This document shows, in pieces, positions 1 through 5,368 of a DNA stretch of 5,368 bases. The notes beneath the pieces are model-generated. The model had not been told where the DNA came from. It was given only the letters and a program-made list of their open reading frames with translations, and searched no databases. The position numbers were made by a program, and so were the translations under genes. Location of the stretch: NCBI GenBank assembly GCA_031178805.1, contig JAPSIJ010000190.1, positions 1-5,368 of the forward strand. Reading direction: 5' to 3'. Position 1 is the stretch's first letter. Every line of letters starts with the position of its first letter. Source of the stretch: Cellulomonas sp. GTDB taxonomy: Bacteria; Actinomycetota; Actinomycetes; Actinomycetales; Cellulomonadaceae.

Positions 1-786
1 GCCGACCCAGCCCGCCGGCCCGTGCTGGTGGCGCTCGACTTCGACGGCACGCTCGCCCCGCTGCAGGACGACCCCGAGGCGTCGCGCATCCTCCCCGACG
101 CCGTGACGGCGCTGGCCGCGCTCGCGGCGCACCGGGACGTCGTGCGGCTCGCCCTGCTCTCCGGGCGGGCGATGGGCGACCTGCACCGGCTCGCCGAGGT
201 GCCCGCGGGCACGGTGCTGATCGGCAGCCACGGCGCCGAGCGCGCCCGGGTCGGCGAGCACGGGCTGGACCGGGACGTCATCACGCTCACCGACGACCAG
301 CAGGACCGGCTCGCCCGGCTCGGTGCCGAGATGCAGGCGGTGGCGCGGGGGCGGGACGGCGTGTGGGTCGAGTCGAAGCCGGCCGCGGTCGCCGTGCACA
401 CCCGGATGGCCGACCCCGGCACCGCCGACGAGGCTGAGCGGGAGGCGCTGGCGGTCGGCGAGCGCCTGGGCTCCAAGGTGCTGCACGGCAAGAAGGTCGT
501 CGAGGTGTCCGTGCTGGAGGCCGACAAGGGCGCCGCCCTGCTGGCCCTGCGGGACGAGCTCGGCGCCGGGACGGTGCTCTGCGCGGGCGACGACGTCACG
601 GACGAGCACGCCTTCGCGGCGCTCGGCGCCGACGGCCTCACCCTCAAGGTCGGCCCCGGCGACACCGCGGCGCGGTTCCGCGTCCCCGAGCCCGAGGACG
701 TCGCCCGGCTGCTCGCCGGGCTGGCGGCGCAGCTGGCCGACGGTTCGCCCGCCGCCCCCCTGCCGGGAGCCCCGTCCGGGGCATAG
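1..786 (+). CDS. otsB: Trehalose-6-phosphate phosphatase (OtsB), 5'-truncated by window edge
   Basis: This is a HAD-superfamily phosphatase that converts trehalose-6-phosphate to trehalose in the cytoplasm, the second step of the OtsA-OtsB pathway. Counting codons from base 1, the frame is open to the window edge and 261 codons are visible. HAD motif I, DFDGTL, lies at residues 13-18 (nucleophile D13, acid/base D15). Motif II is LSGR at 53-56, the motif III lysine is in DKG at 175-177, and motif IV is GDDVTDEHAF at 196-205. GSHGAE (75-80), ESKP (124-127) and HGKKVVEV (162-169) are typical of trehalose-phosphatases. A GTG at base 22 could be called as the start, but it would leave only five residues before the nucleophile. 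The true start is therefore probably upstream, and only a short N-terminus is missing. The C-terminal tail is low-complexity Pro/Ala/Gly. The stop is TAG, the only non-TGA stop among the five genes. An otsA gene would be expected upstream but is not in view. Confidence 0.95.
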   Translation, partial: ADPARRPVLVALDFDGTLAPLQDDPEASRILPDAVTALAALAAHRDVVRLALLSGRAMGDLHRLAEVPAGTVLIGSHGAERARVGEHGLDRDVITLTDDQQDRLARLGAEMQAVARGRDGVWVESKPAAVAVHTRMADPGTADEAEREALAVGERLGSKVLHGKKVVEVSVLEADKGAALLALRDELGAGTVLCAGDDVTDEHAFAALGADGLTLKVGPGDTAARFRVPEPEDVARLLAGLAAQLADGSPAAPLPGAPSGA

Positions 787-795
787 GTTGCCCGC
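784..795 (+). promoter_or_regulatory. Probable -10 element for leaderless transcription of the propeller gene
   Basis: The hexamer TAGGTT (784-789) fits the actinobacterial -10 pattern TAnnnT. It is followed by exactly six bases (790-795) and then the ATG at 796, so transcription would start at or next to the start codon. No Shine-Dalgarno sequence lies at a usable distance before 796. No recognisable -35 hexamer is present: the position 17 bases upstream reads TGCCGG. The first three bases of the hexamer are the TAG stop codon of otsB. The geometry matches that before the gene at 3803. The promoter call is inferred from sequence only. Confidence 0.5.
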
Positions 796-2403
796 ATGAG
801 GTCGCGTGGCGCGATGCAGGACGTCGAGATCGTCGACGTCGCCACGGACCTGCCGCTCGACGCGCCGCCGGAGGACCCCGCCGCCGAGGCCGAGCGCGCC
901 CGGCGGGCCGCCCGGCGCCGGCGGCTGCTGCGCCGCTGGTGGCCCGTGCCCGTCGCGGTGGCGCTGGCCGCCGTCGGCACCCAGGTGGTGGTCGACGCCC
1001 GCGCGGACGCCCGGGTGACCGCCCGCCAGGAGGTGCCCGGCGTGCTGGGCACCGTCGACCCGGCGCTGCCGACCACCCGCCTGGTGCAGGACGAGCTCAC
1101 CGGCGTCGTGCTGCACGGCTTCCCGGTCGGCGACCTGCGGGTCGGGGCCCCCAGCCCGCCGCGGTCCGCGGGCCGCGAGCTCGTGGCGGTGGACGACGCC
1201 GGCACGGAGGTGTGGGCGGTGTCCCTGGAGGACACGGGCGACGCCACCCCCGACGTCGGCATGGAGTACCCGGTGTGCACGGGGCAGAGCGCGCCCGCGC
1301 CCGCCGTGCGGTGCCTGCTGCTGGACCGCGCCCCGGACGCCGAGGAGGCCACCGGGACGTGGCAGCCCGGCCCGCCCACCGGCGCCCGGCTCGTCACCGT
1401 CGACGCCGCCACCGGCACCGTGACGGCGTCCCGCGAGGTCCCGGCCCTGTCCGGCTGGGGCGGCTCGGCGCCCCCCGACGACGACGCGGCGCTCCAGGTG
1501 CTCGCCTCGGTCGTCGACGGCGCGCTGCGCGTCACCGCCTGGGACGTCGCGGCCGACCCCGGCGCCCCCGACGACCCCGCCGCGGCGCCGCTGTGGCGGA
1601 CGGAGGTGGCGCTCGGCGACGACCTCGCCGTCGACCGCCTGTACTACCCGCCGAGCATCTGGACCCCCGAGGGCCGGGTGGTCGTCCAGGGCGAGATGGG
1701 CACGTGGGTGCTGGACGGCGAGGACGGCACGCTCCAGCTCACCAGCGACCAGTTCCTCAGCGTCACCCGCACCGGGTACCTCGCGGTGCCGGACGCCGGC
1801 CTGCGGCTGCTGGACGACGACGGCCGGGAGGTGCTCACCCTGCCGGGGAGCACGGCGTACCTCGCGGTGGACGACGGCAGCCTGCCCGGCGTCGAGCTGG
1901 TGACCGCGTACGGGGGCGACGCCCGGCTGGCCGCGATCGAGGTCCCGTCCGGCCGCGAGCTGTGGTCCTCCCCGCGGGTGCCCCCGCCGGGGACGACGCT
2001 GCTGCTGCTCGAGGGCGTGCTGTACGGCGCCGGCCCCGACGCGGTCTGGGCCCTGGACACCGGCACCGGCCGGGAGCTCTGGCGCACGGAGGCCAGCATC
2101 GTCACCGACACCGGCGGGGCGATGACCGACGGCCGGTACCTGCTCGCGCCCGCCCTGGTGTCCGCGCTGACCGAGGCGGGGGTGCCGGTGGCGCCGGCCG
2201 CCGGCCAGGACGCGGCGGGCGCCGACGGCGGCGACGGCGTCGGGACCGGCGACGAGCACGGCTACGCCCTGGCGGCGTTCGACCTGGCCACGGGCGCGCC
2301 CGCGTGGGCCACCCGGCTGCCGGAGGGCGTCTCCGCGCTCTGGGCCCAGGACGGCGACCTGGTGGGCTGGCTGCCCGACGGCGACGTCGTCGTCCTGGGC
2401 TGA
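796..2403 (+). CDS. Membrane-anchored PQQ-like beta-propeller repeat protein, function unknown
   Basis: This 535-residue protein has three visible parts. Residues 1-48 form an acidic then strongly Arg-rich cytoplasmic segment. One hydrophobic helix follows at about 48-66 (WWPVPVAVALAAVGTQVVV), with the positive residues before it, so the remainder should lie outside the membrane. The rest is a large domain with recurring PQQ-type blades of the form 'hhhhD..TG...W': about 127-143, 199-213, 303-315, 335-350, 378-392, 416-431 and 492-506. AIEVPSGRELW and ALDTGTGRELWRT are the clearest. This suggests a seven- or eight-bladed propeller. C161 and C173 are the only cysteines and could form a disulfide. 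A Gly/Ala/Asp-rich insert lies at about 466-488. No catalytic motif or PQQ dehydrogenase signature was recognised, so the fold is likely a binding or scaffold module. The start at 796 is favoured by the -10 element six bases upstream; ATG at 814 is an alternative that would lose six residues. The gene lies in the same frame as otsB, nine bases after its stop. Confidence 0.85.
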   Translation: MRSRGAMQDVEIVDVATDLPLDAPPEDPAAEAERARRAARRRRLLRRWWPVPVAVALAAVGTQVVVDARADARVTARQEVPGVLGTVDPALPTTRLVQDELTGVVLHGFPVGDLRVGAPSPPRSAGRELVAVDDAGTEVWAVSLEDTGDATPDVGMEYPVCTGQSAPAPAVRCLLLDRAPDAEEATGTWQPGPPTGARLVTVDAATGTVTASREVPALSGWGGSAPPDDDAALQVLASVVDGALRVTAWDVAADPGAPDDPAAAPLWRTEVALGDDLAVDRLYYPPSIWTPEGRVVVQGEMGTWVLDGEDGTLQLTSDQFLSVTRTGYLAVPDAGLRLLDDDGREVLTLPGSTAYLAVDDGSLPGVELVTAYGGDARLAAIEVPSGRELWSSPRVPPPGTTLLLLEGVLYGAGPDAVWALDTGTGRELWRTEASIVTDTGGAMTDGRYLLAPALVSALTEAGVPVAPAAGQDAAGADGGDGVGTGDEHGYALAAFDLATGAPAWATRLPEGVSALWAQDGDLVGWLPDGDVVVLG

Positions 2404-2469
2404 CCGGCGCGCGCCCGGGGGCCGACCGGCACCTGACGAGCGCGGACGCTCCCGCCCGCGACCGTCGTG

Positions 2470-2478
2470 TGGCAGGAT
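2470..2478 (+). promoter_or_regulatory. Possible extended -10 promoter for the ATPase gene
   Basis: TGG followed by CAGGAT resembles an extended -10 (TGn plus hexamer) and is similar to TGG-GAGAAT found before the gene at 3803. Transcription would begin near 2485, giving an mRNA leader of about 110 bases before the ATG at 2596. No -35 hexamer is evident 17 bases upstream. The call is weak: C at the first hexamer position departs from TAnnnT. An alternative is TTCACG (2545-2550), 17 bases, then TACCTG (2568-2573), also a poor match. Confidence 0.3.
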
Positions 2479-2489
2479 GGCGCCTGGAC

Positions 2490-2514
2490 CGAGGGGGGTC
2501 GCCGACCTCCCTCG
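2490..2514 (+). other. 11-bp inverted repeat in the ATPase leader
   Basis: CGAGGGGGGTC (2490-2500) can pair with GACCTCCCTCG (2504-2514) around a three-base GCC loop. Ten pairs are Watson-Crick and one is a G-U wobble (2496 with 2508). No T-run follows, so it is not a classical intrinsic terminator. It could be a leader structure, a transcript-stabilising hairpin, a weak terminator for the gene ending at 2403, or a DNA site for a dimeric regulator. A smaller GTGTC/GACAC hairpin follows at 2519-2534. Confidence 0.45.
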
Positions 2515-2559
2515 AGCCGTGTCAGCGCAGACACACTGGCACTCTTCACGACGGATCGT

Positions 2560-2577
2560 CCGGCACGTACCTGCCGG
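2560..2577 (+). other. 6-bp hairpin immediately upstream of the ATPase ribosome binding site
   Basis: CCGGCA (2560-2565) pairs perfectly with TGCCGG (2572-2577) around a six-base loop. It ends two bases before the AAGGGA ribosome binding site. Such a stem could keep the site single-stranded or shield the leader, but a role in regulation is inference. The palindromic arms could also be half-sites of a DNA-binding protein. Confidence 0.35.
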
Positions 2578-2579
2578 TG

Positions 2580-2585
2580 AAGGGA
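2580..2585 (+). promoter_or_regulatory. Ribosome binding site of the ATPase gene
   Basis: AAGGGA lies ten bases before the ATG at 2596. A TGA in the same frame at 2587-2589 blocks any upstream start, so the two signals together fix the start at 2596. Confidence 0.65.
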
Positions 2586-2595
2586 CTGATCACGC

Positions 2596-3720
<1,125 letters not shown>

Positions 3721-3736
3721 CGCACAGCACCTCCAC

Positions 3737-3782
3737 GCCGAAGGGGCGGGACCGGCACCACACCGGTCCCGCCCCTTCGCCG
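3737..3782 (+). terminator. Strong GC-rich hairpin terminator after the ATPase gene
   Basis: Bases 3739-3755 pair perfectly with 3763-3779, giving 17 bp around a seven-base loop (CACCACA). Beyond a C-C mismatch, two further pairs extend the stem to 3737-3782. The hairpin begins 16-18 bases after the stop codon. There is no T-run on either side, as is common for terminator-like hairpins in high-GC actinobacteria. It should reduce read-through into the next gene. Confidence 0.8.
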
Positions 3783-3787
3783 TCCGA

Positions 3788-3802
3788 TGGGAGAATCGGA
3801 CC
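3788..3802 (+). promoter_or_regulatory. Probable extended -10 element for leaderless transcription of the DUF4032 gene
   Basis: TGG (3788-3790) precedes the hexamer GAGAAT (3791-3796), then six bases (3797-3802) and the ATG at 3803. This gives a start of transcription at or beside the start codon. No usable Shine-Dalgarno sequence is present. A -35 element at the usual distance would fall inside the 3' arm of the preceding hairpin (about 3768-3773, CCCGCC) and does not match consensus. The promoter is inferred from sequence and spacing. Confidence 0.5.
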
Positions 3803-5074
3803 ATGACCCCTCGCACGCGCCTGCAGATCACCGCGGCCGCGCCGGACCCCGCGCTGCTCGACCTGCCCTGGGACGTCCCGCTCGCGGACTGGCCCGCCGA
3901 CCAGCTCGCCGCGCTCCCCCGAGGCATCTCCCGGCACACCGTGCGGTTCGCGCGGCTGTCCGGGCGCGTCATCGCGATCAAGGAGATCGGCGAGACCGTC
4001 GCGTACCGCGAGTACGAGCTGCTGCGCCAGCTGAGCAAGCTGGACGTGCCGAGCGTCGACCCGGTCGGCGTGATCACCGGTCGCACCGCCCCCGACGGCG
4101 AGCCGCTCGAGGCCGTGCTGATCACCCAGCACCTGCGGTTCTCCCTGCCGTACCGCGCGCTGTTCAGCCAGTCGCTGCGGCCGGACACCGCCACCCGGCT
4201 GATCGACGCGCTCGCCGTGCTGATGGTGCGGCTGCACCTCGCCGGCTTCTACTGGGGCGACGTGTCGCTGTCCAACACCCTGTTCCGGCGCGACGCCGAG
4301 ACCTTCGCCGCCTACCTGGTGGACGCCGAGACCGGCGACCTGCACGACACCCTCACCGACGGGCAGCGCGGCTACGACCTCGAGGTCGCGCGCGTGAACA
4401 TCATCGGCGAGCTGATGGACCTGCAGGCCGGCGAGTTCCTCGAGGAGGAGGTCGACGCGGTCGCGATCGGCGAGATGCTGGTGGACCGGTACCAGGAGCT
4501 GTGGACCGCGCTGACCACCGCCGAGTCGTTCGGCCTGGACGAGCGCTGGCGGGTGCAGGCGCGCATCGAGCGGCTGAACGACCTGGGCTTCGACGTCGGC
4601 GAGCTGGACATCACCACCGACCTCGACGGCACCACCGTGCGGATCCAGCCGAAGGTCGTGGACGCCGGCCACCACTCCCGCCGGCTGATGCGGCTCACCG
4701 GTCTGGACGTGCAGGAGAACCAGGCGCGCCGGCTGCTGAACGACCTGGACCAGTACCGCGCCGCGACGGACCGGCAGAACGACGACGAGACCTTCGTGGC
4801 GCACGACTGGCTGACCGAGGTCTTCGAGCCCGCCGTCCGCGCCGTGCCGCGCGCGCTGCGGCCCAAGCTGGAGCCCGCGCAGGTCTACCACGAGCTGCTG
4901 GACCACCGGTGGTTCCTGTCCGAGCGCAAGGGCCGCGACGTCCCGATGCGGGAGGCCGTGACGTCCTACGTCGAGGACATCCTGCCCGAGCGCCCGGACG
5001 AGGAGTCCGTGCTCGGCGTCTCGGCGGCGGACCTGCGCGAGGACCCGGACGTGGTCGGCGTCCCCCAGGACTGA
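3803..5074 (+). CDS. DUF4032 domain protein with kinase-like (WaaP/Kdo-kinase-type) N-terminal domain
   Basis: The product is 423 residues with no signal peptide or membrane segment, so it should be cytoplasmic. The N-terminal half resembles small lipopolysaccharide-kinase-type or protein-kinase-like folds. K60 in VIAIKEIGE fits the ATP-anchoring lysine, E70 or E72 in YREYELL the helix-C glutamate, H145..GD153..N158 in HLAGFYWGDVSLSN the catalytic loop, and D174 in YLVDAETGD the metal-binding DFG-equivalent. No typical glycine-rich loop precedes K60. The C-terminal part, roughly 240-410, with WRVQARIERLNDLGFDVGE and HDWLTEVFEPAV, is what I recognise as the DUF4032 region of actinobacterial proteins. 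The substrate is unknown. The start at 3803 is chosen because the protein aligns with the -10 element six bases before it and there is no ATG or GTG close upstream. The gene is separated from the ATPase gene by a hairpin, so it is probably its own unit. The family assignment is from memory of the motifs and was not searched. Confidence 0.85.
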   Translation: MTPRTRLQITAAAPDPALLDLPWDVPLADWPADQLAALPRGISRHTVRFARLSGRVIAIKEIGETVAYREYELLRQLSKLDVPSVDPVGVITGRTAPDGEPLEAVLITQHLRFSLPYRALFSQSLRPDTATRLIDALAVLMVRLHLAGFYWGDVSLSNTLFRRDAETFAAYLVDAETGDLHDTLTDGQRGYDLEVARVNIIGELMDLQAGEFLEEEVDAVAIGEMLVDRYQELWTALTTAESFGLDERWRVQARIERLNDLGFDVGELDITTDLDGTTVRIQPKVVDAGHHSRRLMRLTGLDVQENQARRLLNDLDQYRAATDRQNDDETFVAHDWLTEVFEPAVRAVPRALRPKLEPAQVYHELLDHRWFLSERKGRDVPMREAVTSYVEDILPERPDEESVLGVSAADLREDPDVVGVPQD

Positions 5075-5082
5075 GGCGCGCG

Positions 5083-5114
5083 GGCGCGGCGGGGCCGGTC
5101 GGCCGCGCCGCGCC
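5083..5114. terminator. Probable bidirectional terminator hairpin between convergent genes
   Basis: Bases 5083-5091 pair with 5106-5114 (9 bp, all G-C). After a G-G mismatch, GGCC (5093-5096) pairs with GGCC (5101-5104) around a GGTC tetraloop. It fills most of the 45-base gap between the stop codons of the DUF4032 gene (+) and the stress-protein gene (-). No T-run follows in either direction. Position between convergent ends supports a shared terminator, although random GC-rich sequence forms stems easily. Confidence 0.6.
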
Positions 5115-5119
5115 GCGGG

Positions 5120-5368
5120 TCAGAGCTCGACGCGCTCGTTCGTCGCGTCCATGCTGTCGCCGGTGGCCTTGGCCTTCACGAAGCTGAGCAGCGTCGAGAC
5201 CGTGCTGCCGGGGGCGTCCCAGTACTCGGCCGAGTCGGCCGCCACCTTGAGCAGCACCGACTGCGGGGACTCGGGGCCCTCCGGCAGCCACGCCTCGACG
5301 CCCGCGCTCCACAGCTCGCGCTTCTTCGCGACGTCGTCGACGGCGCGTGCGGTGCCGGCGAGCGACAC
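5120..5368 (-). CDS. General stress protein 26-like / pyridoxamine 5'-phosphate oxidase family protein, C-terminal part
   Basis: The visible 82-83 codons are the C-terminal half of a gene that runs off the right edge of the window; the GTG at the edge is simply an internal codon. The sequence SLAGTARAVDD, ELWSAGVEAWLPEGPESP, SVLLKV and AEYWD matches the conserved end of the FMN-binding split-barrel 'general stress protein' branch of the pyridoxamine-phosphate-oxidase-like family. Full members are about 150-170 residues, so roughly half is missing. Such proteins bind flavin and are linked to stress responses; a true pyridoxine-biosynthetic role is unlikely. The tail after AEYWD contains TLLSFVKAKATG and ends in ERVEL, typical of the branch. 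The gene converges on the DUF4032 gene. Its promoter and start are outside the window. Confidence 0.85.
   Translation of the reverse strand: MSLAGTARAVDDVAKKRELWSAGVEAWLPEGPESPQSVLLKVAADSAEYWDAPGSTVSTLLSFVKAKATGDSMDATNERVEL

Larger units (their letters stand above)
2404..2595. other. 192-base intergenic region with promoter and structured leader
   Basis: This gap separates the propeller gene from the transporter ATPase gene. Its left part (2404-2469) is plain GC-rich sequence; it carries GACCGGC twice, at 2402-2408 and 2424-2430, 22 bases apart. The right part contains a possible extended -10 element (2470-2478), three inverted repeats (2490-2514, 2519-2534, 2560-2577) and a purine-rich ribosome binding site (2580-2585). 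I see no convincing coding region: the ATG at 2477 opens a frame that runs into the ATPase gene out of phase and has shadow-type composition. Confidence 0.6.

Noticed and set aside
2394..2419. A 7-bp inverted repeat flanking the stop codon of the propeller gene, considered as a terminator
   Set aside because: The stem includes a wobble pair and a 12-base loop containing the stop codon, and there is no T-run. Such stems arise often by chance in sequence this GC-rich.
2402..2430. The direct repeat GACCGGC at 2402-2408 and 2424-2430, spaced 22 bases, considered as an operator
   Set aside because: The repeat is only 7 bases of common GC-rich sequence, and the first copy overlaps the stop codon of the propeller gene. 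Spacing by two helical turns is suggestive but not enough.

Overview
The window is very GC-rich, with the third-codon G/C bias, dense packing and long shadow reading frames of a high-GC actinobacterium. Protein content and style (trehalose-phosphatase, MsiK/UgpC-type sugar-import ATPase, DUF4032 protein, general-stress flavoprotein-like protein) fit the Micrococcales, perhaps a Cellulomonas-like organism. That assignment is an impression from the sequence, not a database result. The window reads as ordinary chromosome: no mobile element, tRNA, rRNA or CRISPR array was seen.

Layout, left to right. Bases 1-786 (+) hold the 3' part of a trehalose-6-phosphate phosphatase gene (otsB), cut by the window edge. 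Bases 796-2403 (+) encode a membrane-anchored, PQQ-type beta-propeller protein of unknown role, beginning nine bases after the otsB stop. A 192-base gap (2404-2595) holds a possible promoter and a structured leader. It is followed by a carbohydrate-importer ATPase (2596-3720, +) that has no permease or binding-protein gene beside it in the window. A strong GC-rich hairpin ends that gene and runs almost directly into the probable promoter of a DUF4032 protein (3803-5074, +). The N-terminal half of that protein carries recognisable kinase-like catalytic residues. A second hairpin separates it from a convergent, truncated gene for a pyridoxamine-phosphate-oxidase-like general stress protein (5120-5368, -).

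OtsB dephosphorylates trehalose-6-phosphate. The ATPase most likely powers one or more sugar importers encoded elsewhere. The propeller protein and DUF4032 protein have no established substrate. The genes may share a sugar/osmolyte and stress theme, but strong signals between them suggest separate transcription units rather than one operon.

The most notable non-coding signal is that two genes (796 and 3803) start exactly six bases after a -10-like hexamer and lack a convincing Shine-Dalgarno sequence. This is the geometry of leaderless transcripts. The ATPase gene instead has a purine-rich ribosome binding site and a leader that can fold into several hairpins. No clearly new multi-gene system is visible. 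The best candidate for undescribed biology is the kinase-like DUF4032 protein.
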